Below, piece by piece: positions 11,485 through 22,397 of a stretch of 64,000 bases of DNA. Under the pieces are notes generated by a model. That model had not been told where the DNA came from. It was given only the letters and a program-made list of their open reading frames with translations, and did no database searches. A program made the position numbers and the translations under genes. This DNA comes from Coriolopsis trogii (taxonomy: Eukaryota > Basidiomycota > Agaricomycetes > Polyporales > Polyporaceae). Numbering within the stretch: the stretch's first letter is position 1; every line of letters starts with the position of its first letter. The stretch is from the NCBI GenBank assembly GCA_020543525.1, contig JAHYIO010000001.1, forward strand, positions 2,046,001 through 2,110,000. Reading direction: 5' to 3'.

Positions 11485-13807
11485 TTAGCCTTCCGGCGGT
11501 CGTTCTATTCCTTCTCCCACCTCATGACGTCCGTCTTCCTCTTTTCCTTCGTGTGGGCTTCCTCTGTCTTCTGAGACTTCCCGCTCGGCCGTAGTACCAG
11601 CGTTCTCATCACGACCGTCCCTCTTCAGAACTTCTTGTTCCCGGGACCGCCTCCGCCTCCGCCCTTCCAGGATCTCTCGCTTCCACTCGCTATTAGCATT
11701 CGATGGATGTCGCACCGCACCCGCAACCTGCTTCGCCGCCGCCGCCGTCTCTTCCTTCGCATGTTTCATCATTTCCGCCTGCTTCTTCTTGAACTTGTTC
11801 AGATGTTCGATGCTGCAGTCATCCAGATTCCAGAACATGATCAGGGCAAGAAGGCGATGGAGACGATGGGCTAGGCGTACCCCCATAGAGCAAGCTCTGC
11901 TTTGCTGATCTCAACTTTGCTCATGTCGACCCCACGCTCGTCCAGAACGGAGATGAACTTCCTGAAATACTGTATAGCGCCACCATCGAGTCAAAATGGA
12001 CAGCCCCGATAGACGTGAGTGATACTCACTTCTATTGACGTGCTGCGAATAGGTCAAGTTCAGCGACTATCATTGACAGCCTCCGGAGGCAAATCTCACA
12101 TACCGGTAGTGGCCCGACAGTGGGGAGAGGGTATGTATGAGGCCGTCCTTCACAGAGATCAGTCCAGCAGAAGTGACCAAGCCTCCGGCCAAAAACGAAG
12201 AATGTTGAAAACTCCCTGGCACTGATGGGTCGCGGGTAAGACGTGTTTGTATCCATGGCAATGGCATGTTTACCTTTGATTCCGATGAAGATGTTGACTG
12301 CAGAAGAGGTCAGTACGCGATATCACTCCGTCAACCGAAGATGGCGTGCACACAGTTCTTATCCTACACGCCCGGAAGTAATCTGTGAGCAGCACACGAC
12401 TCATACTGCCAGTATGAATACTCACCGAGACGTATATCCAGGTATTTCGTCTCACGGTCTTCCTGAGCATTTTGTCCAGCAAGCCTCGCACAGTGAAGTT
12501 CTTCAACAGTATTCTCTTGAACGGGTTCCTGGACGTCTTCTGCAGACCCACATAGTGCATCATGGCGTTCTCCTCGTCTCCGGACAACGAAGAGTCTGAG
12601 CTGGAAGAGCCTGAAGCGGATGCAGAGAAGCTATGCCGATCCATCGATGTTACACCTGGGGTAGGATCACCGAAAGGGACGATGCCTTTGCCTTCACCTG
12701 CGTCCTTCCATCGCCCGGCCGTGGTGTCGACGAGCTGCCCGTTCCGGGCCCAACGCAGCTTCCCGTCATTGTCGATTGTGACGAGATAATTTAGTCCTAG
12801 ATAATAGCCGTCAACTGACGGAACTCGTGGTTTATACGGACACTCACTTTGCTCGGGTGAGAGGTAGGTGATGCGCTATAGGAACAGCTCAGCGGAGGGT
12901 CTCCAGCCGGTACCATTAGCACTTACCTCCTTCTCCAGTTGGTCTCGTGGACATTCTGGCAAGGACAAGTCCTTGCCGCCGCCATAGTCAAGCCTGTCGC
13001 AAAGCAGTCAGGTCCAGAGTCCGAACAAACATGACGCCAGTCATATCGAGGACGGTACCATTTGAAGAAGTTCTCGTCAGTATCTTCTTGCTTCCACCGT
13101 TGGTGGTAATACTGGCAGACGTTTTGGGTCACGAGAGCATCAAATACAGAAGGCGGCACCATACCTTCACTGTGATCTGAGGTCAGTGACGTCCTCCGAG
13201 TACTGGACTGGCGGAATACGCACGATTTGACCCGTAGCGATGCTTTCTAACGTAGGGGATGTTGTGGGCACTCGTGCGACCGAACACAACCACAGTACTC
13301 ACCCGTCAATGAGTTCAAGCCAATGCTGGGTCTCAAGATGCTTGCGAGTTGCGTCGATATGAGGCTCCCCGGGCTGGGAGCGGATATCGTTGCCATCCTG
13401 TAGTCTTCCGGCAAGGGATGCGCCCCGCCGCCAGCGATCGTGACTTGTATTTCTCCCCTGTTCAGCCGCGTGTCTGTCCACCTAAACAAGGATGCAGCGA
13501 CCGGCGCGGCGTTAGGTGAGCACTACTGGGTGATCGGGAGTGGTGGCGCCATGCCTACCTCCATACGCGCATGCGCGGCGAGGTCTGTCCACAGAAAGTC
13601 GGGACCCAGGTACTGCTTGCGCATCCTCTTCCGCCAGACCTTCTGGATTCTGGTCGCCGCATTCTGGCGAGTGATTTCCTCGAGCTGCTCCTGCGGGCTT
13701 GGCTTGTGGAGGGTGTCTTCGAGTGCCTGCATGTCGATCGCCGTCTTCAGCTTCAGTAGTCTGTCGGACACAGACGCCTCTGCTCCATAAAGTCGTTGCC
13801 AAGGTCG
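11485..13807 (-). CDS. Conserved fungal IQ-motif protein (5' end unresolved)
   Basis: Fungal-specific protein with a calmodulin-type IQ motif; no established function. Exons (minus) that I can support: >13807-13559, 13481-13303, 13246-13224, 13169-13165, 13111-13059, 12993-12927, 12875-12848, 12796-12426, 12382-12370, 12297-12274, 12215-12104, 12042-12030, 11969-11881, 11812-11485; together 1554 nt, in frame throughout. The IQ region is [15 protein letters not shown], followed by [16 protein letters not shown]. Later blocks include [59 protein letters not shown] and an alanine/lysine-rich tail. Exons of 5, 13 and 13 nt are needed to keep these blocks continuous. No in-frame ATG connects cleanly to the first exon, so the start lies upstream or the locus carries a frameshift. 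Confidence 0.8.
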
Positions 13808-14180
13808 CTGACGTCACCGCGCAGGATAAGGTTGAAGGCTCTGCATCAGAGTATCATTTCTGGTCGTATGCAAGCTCGTTCTGTACATGCAGTTTTGCGA
13901 TAAGATAACGTAGAGTCCATGCATTCCAGCCACATTCCAGGTCTCATTAAAGTGCTACACGGTGTATCTTGCAGGGATATATGCGAGGTGCTTGGACAGA
14001 TGAACGGAGAGGCATGTACGTGATGGGTTGGTACTATAAAGCATGACGATGTGGATAGGGCGTGAAGACAATGTCGGTCTGGGAGTACTGAACAAGATAG
14101 GGATGCAACGGTGATGATGGTGATATATGTGACAGGGAAATAGGGATGAGATGAGCGCGTAACAAGGCGCCCGGGTTCGT
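13808..14180. other. Gap between IQ gene and BCK1, with unresolved 5' coding signal
   Basis: Minus strand 13850-13808 reads like coding sequence in a different frame ([16 protein letters not shown]), overlapping the first supported IQ-gene exon. No proper intron joins the two frames. The remaining bases are probably 5' leader of the IQ gene and 3' region of BCK1. Confidence 0.35.
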
Positions 14181-17100
14181 TCACTTGAACCCGTTGAACG
14201 ACCAGCCCGGCTGGAGTTCGAGGTAGGGATGCTTCCGAAGCTCGGTAGCACTCGGACGCTCGTCAGGATCTCTGCAGCCAGTTTTAGCTTCATATGATGT
14301 AGCAAGATAACGACGATGATACTCACGCAGCGAAACACTTCAGCCTGAAGTCGTCAGCCAATGCCGATAGCAGGATGCCGTCTGGGACCGGAGGAGCCTG
14401 TTTGGTTTGGTACAGCTGTAGATTACAGCACATTTAGTTACATAGACATTGGACGGATTACGGGCAACTCACATGAAGCAGGACAGCCATAGCTTCTTGA
14501 CCGGACCATGGCCGTTGACCCGTCCACATCTCGAAGACAACGCAGCCTACACTCCAAATGTCGATCTTGGAGTTATATCCTTTGCCCTTCGAGTTCACGA
14601 CCTCAGGAGCCATCCAGAACACGGTGCCTTGCATAGATGTGTACGCAGCAGCCATGTTGACGTCATCCGTTCGCTTCGAGATCCCGAAGTCGGAAATCTT
14701 GCATACACCGGACGTCTCAACGAGAATATTGTCCGCCTTCAGATCCTGCACACCGAGTGAGCTGATGTTCGCCGTAGTGAGTTGCATGTCAACGTACTCG
14801 ATGCAGAATACCTCGGGAATGGAGGTACTCGAGCCCACTCAGGATCTGACCCGTGAACGACTTCGTGACTTCCTCGTCGAAGCGGCCATGCTTGCGAAGA
14901 CAGCTCGCAATAGAACCACCAGGAACATACTCCAAGAAGCTGCCCATACACGTCAAACCACCGGCCAAAGCGCGAGCGCAGAAGTACTCACATGCTGAGG
15001 AAGGTCGGTGTCTCCTCGAACCCGAGATACTGCACAATGTGGGGATGATCCAAGTCCTTGAGGGTCTCACTCTCGGATTTCAAAGCCTCCACGACGCTGT
15101 TTTGTCGCGTATCTTCCTTGTCGCTCGCTGTCCGAGGGATCTCGACTTGCTTGACTGCAATCATCTCACCCGTCGTCGCGTTCAGCGCCAGGTAAACCCG
15201 GCCGTACGTTCCCTTGCCAATGAGCTCACCACGGACCCAACGGAAGATGGCTGCCGCTACGTCAGCGTAAACATCACACCCACTAAATCCAGGAAACCAC
15301 TCACGCTTGGCTCCGCCAGGCGATGAATCTGACGTGGATGACAATGGGCCCTTGCCCTGCTCCGTGGTGACCTCCTCCAGCTTGCTACCCCACAACTTCG
15401 TATGCCGCTTGCGGGACATCGGCGCAACGGTAGAATCCTCCCCTCGTGACCTTCGGTCCATCTGTCGCTTGTGCTCCTCTGCAACATAACGAATCGACTT
15501 CTTGTGCTTGAAGCGCTGAGGTGTAGGCGCAGCAGGAGCCTCGGTTGCCGTGGGGGACGTTCCTCCCGACGGCGCGTCAATGACGGGTTTGTCCAGGTCG
15601 TGCTCGGGGAAGTACTCCTCAAGTCTCTCGTACATGACCTCCGGAGGAGGACGCGGTGCCCAGGTAACGTCGAAGTTGTTGTCGAATTTGCTAATTCGAT
15701 CCTTGAGCTTCTTCGTCGGTTGAGTGATAGCGCCCGTCCTTCTCGGCGTGCGGGGAGGCATTGCAGGAGGCATGAAGTCGGGAGGTCCAGGGAAATTGGG
15801 TGGCGGTGACCGTCCATAGTCAGCATTAGCGGGCGGTGATGCAGAGTTCGCTTCTGAGGGGAACACGAGGGGCGCCAGGGGAGGGCGACCGTTGGTTTTC
15901 GGCTGGCCCAAGTTCTTCGGCGCGACGATCCAAAGCGACCCACGACCGTCACCGTCGCTGTCCGAGTCCTCGTACTCATCTTGGGTTTGAACGAGCGTCG
16001 ATACCGTGGCGGTGGAGAATGCCGAGTTCTCGCTGACGGGCGGCGGGGTAGCTCGCTGCGGCAACCCAGCAGCCTGTGCCTTTGGTCGAGGCCGCGCAGT
16101 CCCTTCAGGGGCGGTTTCGTCGATGAATCCTTCGAGCCAGGTACGATCGTCTCCCCTGATGGTATGAGAACCTCCATCCTCGTCGATTGCGCCCCGCTGA
16201 GCGAACGCAGCTCCGGGGAGCGTATCCCGAGTCATCATGGTCGACTCGGACCCGTTAGGAACGTACGACGAGGAGCCTAGATTGCCACCGGGACTGCGAG
16301 GTGGTGTACGCGTGGGGCGAAGGGGACGTTCTGACGAGCCTGATGGGACTTCTGACTGTTGGTCGCTAAACGTGTGAGAGGGTAGCGTCCGAAGTGGTTC
16401 GTCACGGTACGATTGTGAGGAGACGTTCGTGCCATACCCCAATATGGGTAACCTCTGAGAGATAGGATCGTAAGTCTCCGAGTTTTGAGGAGAATGCAGG
16501 GCACGCGGGTGACTGAAAGGCGTGCCACTCGACTCGCTAGCGGCAGAGAGGGGGCGGGGCACGGGATCCTGTGCGGGCGAGCCAAGGTAGCCGTTCGGCA
16601 TTATCGAACTCCCATAAGGTGTTGGCACAGGACGGATATAACCAGGAGGAGACAGTGCTCCACGAATATCCGGGGACATGCCAATGTCAGAATGAGCCGA
16701 TAGAACATCCCCAGATAAGGACGCGCTCGGGAGGGAAGGGCCGGCCGTAACGCTACCTGCGGTTGGAGGCCGAGTGTTCAAGGGTAAGGGTGGCTGGGGC
16801 GGTGCTCTCGAACCACGACCAGGCTGAAGACTAGCTGGATGCTTGTATGCACCTCGCATGTCGGTCATGCTCTTGGCACCGCCATGCCGTAGGAGGCTGG
16901 GCGAAGGAGCAGGTGAAGCTTTGGGGTCTGATTTGCTACTGAGACCAGGGGAATGCTTCCAAGTGACCGCCCAGTGCCCTGGTACTTTGAGAGGCTTCTT
17001 GCGTGACGACGTCTCACTACCCCCAGGCGATGGTCGGTACGATAGAGGGTTGAGGGCAGACGGAGGAGATAGAGCAAAACGGCCATTGGAACGACCCTCT

Positions 17101-18830
17101 TGAGGAGTAGTAGGGCGTTCCTTTTTGTACTCACTGGGTGGGACATCAGAGGGGACGATTGTCCACGGATCGTTCTTCTGTCTGCTCCCACCTGACTCTT
17201 GCTCTCTGGGATACCGGCTGCCTTCTTTGCGTTCTCGTCGTCTCCTCTCCTCTCGCTCTCTTGTGGTGCGGGCACGATCGCTGTAATTAGACTGACTTTC
17301 GTTCGTGAATGTCCGTTCGCGCCCGATGGCTGCTTCAGGAGCAGGCGAGTGTGCCTCGTGCGGTAAGGGAGGAAGGGGCTGGGACGGATCGAAGCGGGAC
17401 GTTTTGGGAGATGTCCCCGGCATGGGTGATGCACCAATGTGATGATACGGATCTGGTCTGTAAGTATGGGTTTCGGGACTATGGGCCATAGTACGTTCTG
17501 GCGAAAGCAAGTTTCCAGGAGAGCGAGACCGATGATAGCCGCTAGGGGAAGGGGGCCGTCGAGGAACTGGCAACGCACGAGAGTGGATAGCAGCACGAGG
17601 GTACTCGCGTATCCCCCCACCATCCGTGTCTCCATGGTCCAAATCGTCCGATACCGAAGCATCATACCCAACTTCAGCAGGATGATGCTCACTTGCCGAA
17701 GATTGGCTCCCTTGCCGTATCCGAGTCTGACGATTGGGGCGAAGAGGTGCATAGAGGGTGTCTTGTGGAAGAACGGGAGGAGGGATAGTGTTGACAGACG
17801 AAGGCGGGATGTGATCAAACGTGGGCTCGCGCACTGACGCGGAGGAGTGAGAAACCAGCAACTTCAAACTTCCACCACTGTCGCCGCGTTCCTTGTACAG
17901 CTCAAAGAGCTCCTCGTCTGTGAGAGCCTCGCTGATCGCATATCGGCCAATTTCGGTGCGGTAGATCGAGTACTTTGACTGGTCCTCGTCCGGAACTTGC
18001 AGCTACACAAAGCGATGAGGGTCGCACCTTACGGTCGATTGTGCTTTACTGCGCACGCACCTTGGTGAAGATCCGCTCCCGGATGAAGGCAGGAGTCATA
18101 GCACCAGTAATGTCAACCATGTGGAAGTTCTCCGTATCAAGGGTCACCAATAATAAGACCTTCTCCATCTGGTTAGGACGGAACATGTGCGGAGCGGATG
18201 GCACATATGAGTCCGGAGTGGAGACCGTTGGCGACTGCGCAGCTTGTGAGCGGGTGCCGACCAACGTGACAAAGACAAACCACATACTGTGTTCGGGCGA
18301 GGCCCACTATGGGACATTCTGCGTCCATCATGGGCGACATGCGATCGGACAAAGGGCCGTGGCCGCGTTGCTGGGGGCGTATTGTCGTTGCGGTCTGATG
18401 CGACAGGCATGATCATGTCCGGACGGATGGTACCCTCATCCGTCAGCTGGATAGAGGAAGTACTCAGCCCTGGTGTGCTCGGTGGAGGGGTGGATTCCAC
18501 GGCGGGGGAACTGGTACTGGAAGGCGATGAGAGGGGAGGGTTAGACGTGGTGGAACGGGGATATCCACTGGTGGTAAGGTTGGTAAGGCGCGGAGGGATA
18601 TGAGAGTTGTTCGGGCTCTGATAGTATCTTTCATGACTATACTGATCGTGGAGGGAGACGGAAGGGCTGGGTAGAGGCCGGGGGAACTTGTTTGGGTGTA
18701 CCAACGGCTTCTGGGGCTCGGGGCGCGGACTATCATCATCGCTGCTGCCCGGCGGGGAAGCATTGCTGACAACGAGAACACGGCGGGTCTGCTTGCGAGG
18801 TTTCCTCGTTGATATGGCGTCGTCGGACAT
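14181..18830 (-). CDS. BCK1: MAP kinase kinase kinase of the cell-wall-integrity pathway, BCK1 type
   Basis: Ser/Thr kinase expected to act below protein kinase C and to phosphorylate the MKK1/2-type MAPKK during cell-wall stress. Exons (minus): 18830-18288, 18234-18061, 18002-15305, 15250-14992, 14939-14798, 14745-14473, 14415-14327, 14271-14181; 4269 nt, 1422 aa. Residues about 200-270 resemble a Ras-association/ubiquitin-like fold ([20 protein letters not shown]). A long Pro/Ser-rich disordered linker follows to about 1130. The kinase domain occupies about 1143-1410: GKGTYGRVY, catalytic Lys in IAVKQVE, HRDLKADN, DFG in [16 protein letters not shown]. All catalytic residues are present. 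The intron at 15251-15304 is 54 nt, lacks stops in frame, and would add 18 residues just before the kinase domain if retained. Confidence 0.93.
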
Positions 18831-19788
18831 AGTGGACGGAGGCAGGACAAGACGGAAAGAGGGAGGAGGGAGAGAGTGGCCGGGGCAATCGAGAGGAGAG
18901 ATTGGGCGAGCCGGGACGACGAAAGAGGGGGCGGGGGCGGAGAGGGAAGGGGATGGCCGAGGGATGCCTGCTCCGAGGACTGTGGCTGAGGACGGAGAGG
19001 AGGACGGGAGCGGCGACGAGAGCGTTGGGACAAGCGTCGAGCAAGCGTCGTCGTGCTAAACGACAGAAGACAACCAGGCGAGTGGGCAAGGCACATTCGC
19101 CTACCGCCGGATGACTAAGCATCGGCATACCGACCCCCGCAAGCAGCCGCCATCTCCCACATCTCGGCGCCGTTCTCCGCGACTTCCTTCCTTCTTGGGC
19201 CGTCCCCAGGCGCCCGCCACCTCCGTCTGCACTCGCAGCCCTCGCAGCCACGGACTCGCCGCTTCATAGCGCCTCTTTCTCTTCCTTCTAGCATTCCACT
19301 CTGCGCACATGAACTCCTCATGGCCCTCCATCCACCCATCGTGCCAACCCTTCTCCGGCTCATCGGGCCCATATCACGTCTTCGCTCTCCATGGGCCACA
19401 CCTCACCCCGCATGTGGCGACCCCGGGCAGTATGGCAGATTCGCAGGCCGCGACTGTGCGCACACAGCGGACAGTCCCTCCTTCCGGGGGTTCCCGGCCG
19501 CGAGAAGCTGAGAAGTTTCATTACTTCAGGTCACAGCACAATCATATCAAGAACCTGTCAGCCCTGCCATCATCTGATTGTCGTCCTCCTACTCTCCATT
19601 CAAACACCGTTCAATGCTTGCAAACAGTTAGCGTGCCTTCACACGCTAGCTCGCCTTCAGATAAAACACAACATCCATACTACAATGTCCGTGATACGAA
19701 TACATGATCCAACAAAACACATGCAGACATCCATACAGGCCAACATGCGCAGCCTACCTGCTCGCACGCTCGCCAAACGTTCCATCAT
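18831..19788. other. Intergenic region upstream of BCK1
   Basis: No gene seen. The part next to the BCK1 ATG (18831-19100) is purine-rich on the plus strand, that is pyrimidine-rich on the BCK1 strand, as is common in leaders and promoters of this group. 19101-19788 also lacks a credible coding signal; long frames there look like shadows of G+C-rich DNA. Confidence 0.5.
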
Positions 19789-20913
19789 TTAGATCAAGCT
19801 GTGGTGCTGCGATGAGCTATTGGTGAGCGTATTGCCTCCTGGTGTACACACCTTCGGCAACTCTGCACGATCCTCCAACATACCCTCGCCCCAACAAAGC
19901 AGCCGGAGCAACCCAATGAGCTTCGCTTCCTTACCCTGGCTCGAACTATCCAGTATTGCCGCGTTCACTTCCGCTGCAGTCTTCATCCGCTGGGCAGGCG
20001 ACAACAGCTCGCCTACAGAGGACGGCATCATGGGCGATGATTCAAACGCCAATAGCGCCATGGTCCGCTCGAGCTCCGCAAGGAATTCGGGGCTCTCCTC
20101 TCCACGAGGAGCAAGTTCTTCTTGAGCAAACTGAAGTGCCTCCGCGATCTTGCCTTGCCGGATATACTCAATGAGCTTCTGCTGCTGGAGACGGAAATAA
20201 AGTGATGGATTCGTATCGAGTATCTAAAAACATATGCCTAATCAGCATCACTGAGAATTGAGACAAAGATGAACGATCATATTGAAGACTGAAGTTTTGG
20301 TGTTTGGTCTCACCATCGACCCGGAAGGTCTCGGCGTGGTGCATGAATAGTTTGAATCATTTCGTGGCCACCTCGCAAGGCACCGACCGGGCGACGTGGA
20401 AAACAACTCACATCTGGGTTCAAATCGTTCACCCGCGTTATTGCATCCCCGACATCACCGCGCTGGAGCGCCTCCCGTATGTTCATCCTGTTCTCAATGG
20501 ATACGAAATCAACGGCCGCATCAAGAGCTGCCTCCTTGCTGAACTCCTCGGCGGCAGACTTGTACCCCTCGATGACGAGGTAGTCCATCACAAGCATGTT
20601 CAGGTCACTGCATAGAATTTACGTCAGCATACAGTCCATGGCACGATAATGCATGGCAACAAAGGCTAATGTCAGATAATACATGCAATTTGATTTGACT
20701 CTTCAATGGTATTCAGAGAGATTCCCAAATAGTTGCTCATCCTAGGAGCCTCGCCGCCACTGCGTATGAAGATCGTGACTCACTCTTTAGAGACCTGAAC
20801 GTCATGAAGCCGCCGCTCCCACTCTTCCTGATAGATCTTCGCCTTCTGCTGAGCCGGCTACAACAATCATTAGTGAAGGGAGCGTGCCTAAATGACGGGA
20901 AGGAACAGACCAT
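19789..20913 (-). CDS. GID8: GID/CTLH ubiquitin-ligase complex subunit GID8
   Basis: Scaffold subunit of the GID/CTLH E3 ligase, which in yeast degrades gluconeogenic enzymes. Exons (minus): 20913-20911 (the ATG alone), 20857-20784, 20607-20412, 20223-19789; 708 nt, 235 aa, the family length. The LisH motif is DLNMLVMDYLVIEGYKSAAEEF. The CTLH motif spans ENRMNIREALQRGDVGDAI to LDTNPSLYFRLQQQKLIEYI. The C-terminal CRA-type region includes LIGLLRLLCWGEGML. The model needs a first coding exon holding only the start codon, spliced by GTCTGT...TTGTAG to PAQQKAKIYQEEWERR. This is plausible but untested; the rest is secure. The 188 nt intron between LNPD and ILDTNP is the longest in the gene. Confidence 0.88.
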
Positions 20914-21323
20914 GAGGAACGCGACCAAGCCTACACGCGGAAGTTTTATGAGTGCTCTTCAGGGTTTAGGGCAGGCTAAGCTTATGGCGTCTACACACTT
21001 GCGCGCTTAAGTGCACATATTGGATCCCACCATGTCCAATGATTTTAGTATAGTACCGTCTCAATGCTGAATATGGGCAGATCATGAAGCTATATAGCAA
21101 ATACAACGATAGCCGTCGGAGAGTCGGCGCAGTAGTGGACGAACACAACTGCATGAAATGCAGCAAGACCCTAACGAATGCGCATGCAGTTGCAGTAAGA
21201 GCGTCGGGGTATTACGCTTTTGATACTACACCACCAGATCGGATGATGTCGAGGAAGTCGTTTTGGGCAATAGTGCCTGTGGAACCATGAACATGACTGC
21301 TACACGATATCTCGAGATGACGA
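20914..21323. other. Intergenic, GID8 upstream / RRP15 downstream
   Basis: I see no gene here. It should hold the GID8 promoter and the RRP15 3' end. Confidence 0.5.
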
Positions 21324-22010
21324 CTACGGACCTTCTTTCCCCTTTGCGGCTATACTGTCTTTGTGTTTGCCTTTCTTTTTCTTGTCGTGCAGTACGGGCG
21401 CGGGGAGGGTAGGCTTACCCGATCCCCTGTGCGTCTTCACCTCCTCCGCTGCAGCGGCAGAAGCCGCCTGTGACTGTTGGATTGCATTGAACAGCTTTAC
21501 AACTACATATACTGTTAGTGACGAGACGATGATAGAGTCCCGGAAAACCGCACCTCCTCGTTGTGCTACTTTCCGCAACGCCCGCTCACCCTCTCCTCCC
21601 CAGCCACCAATCACGTCCGTTATTCGACCGCGTTCTTCTTTCTCTTTCCTCTCCACCTGCAGAACCTGCTTTCCCTTCGCCTCCAGCTTCTCATCTCTCC
21701 TTTTCTTCGCGACAGAGGGCTTGAGGGACAAGGGCGCGGCAGGTGCATTTGTGGTCAACAGGGACTGCAAAGTCGCACCGAAGTTCACTGCATCTGTGGC
21801 GCGCCGCTTTCGCTTTTGTGTCTTCTTAGACTTCGAGTGCTTTGCCTCCTCAATTTCATCCTCGGTGTCGGGTTCATGATCCCCGTCGGAACTACTGGCA
21901 TCCGCAGAGAACTCCTCGTCGCCGGACGTGGATGCCATCTCCACATCTTCATCTGCATCGCGTTGAGACGCGTCGTCGTCGGAGAGCTTTTGTCGTTTTG
22001 CATGCGGCAT
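21324..22010 (-). CDS. RRP15: Ribosomal RNA-processing protein RRP15
   Basis: Nucleolar factor of pre-60S ribosome assembly (processing of 27S pre-rRNA in yeast). Exons (minus): 22010-21554 and 21502-21324; 636 nt, 211 aa. The N-terminal third is acidic and Ser-rich (DADEDVEMASTSGDEEF). The conserved part begins with AVNFGATLQSLLTTNAPAAP, followed by a Lys/Glu-rich helix and ERALRKVAQRGVVKLFNAIQ, the family signature. The tail is Lys-rich. The only intron (21503-21553, 51 nt) has no in-frame stop, so an unspliced transcript would also be translatable. The gene is divergent from the ankyrin-DIL gene at 22398. Confidence 0.9.
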   Translation of the reverse strand: MPHAKRQKLSDDDASQRDADEDVEMASTSGDEEFSADASSSDGDHEPDTEDEIEEAKHSKSKKTQKRKRRATDAVNFGATLQSLLTTNAPAAPLSLKPSVAKKRRDEKLEAKGKQVLQVERKEKEERGRITDVIGGWGGEGERALRKVAQRGGAVFRDSIIVSSLTVYVVVKLFNAIQQSQAASAAAAEEVKTHRGSGKPTLPAPVLHDKKKKGKHKDSIAAKGKEGP

Positions 22011-22397
22011 CGTATGTCGTATGAGACTGGTGCAAGATGAGGATCGACGGGGCAAGCCAACAGGAGAACTCAGAGCAGAAGGAAGAGCGCTTCGGAGCAC
22101 GTGCATAAGCGTGCAATGCATAGGAGCGCCCATAGCAGGAGACCCCGGTTGCACTCTGATCAAGGTGCACACCCGTCTCGACGCCGTATATGTCATTCAT
22201 CCTCTCCTCTTCGCCATCCTGACATCAGTTATACTTCCTCCAGGAGCTTCCTGGGTCTGTCCGTCCTTTCATCTCGGTACTAGCGAGAGCCATCGTCGTC
22301 AGCCGCCTGCGCACTCCACAAGACTTCCCAACTACACTCTCCATTTCCCGACTTTAGGGCACACAACGTAGAAACCACGCAAGCCAGGCATCGTCGG
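22011..22397. promoter_or_regulatory. Shared intergenic promoter region, RRP15 (minus) and ankyrin-DIL gene (plus)
   Basis: 387 bp between two divergent start codons. No TATA box was recognised. The stretch before the plus-strand ATG is pyrimidine-rich (about 22200-22380). Confidence 0.45.

Noticed and set aside
18831..19400. Several long overlapping frames upstream of BCK1
   Set aside because: They are Arg/Ser/Gly/Pro-rich in every frame because the DNA is strongly purine/pyrimidine-asymmetric; more likely BCK1 leader and promoter.
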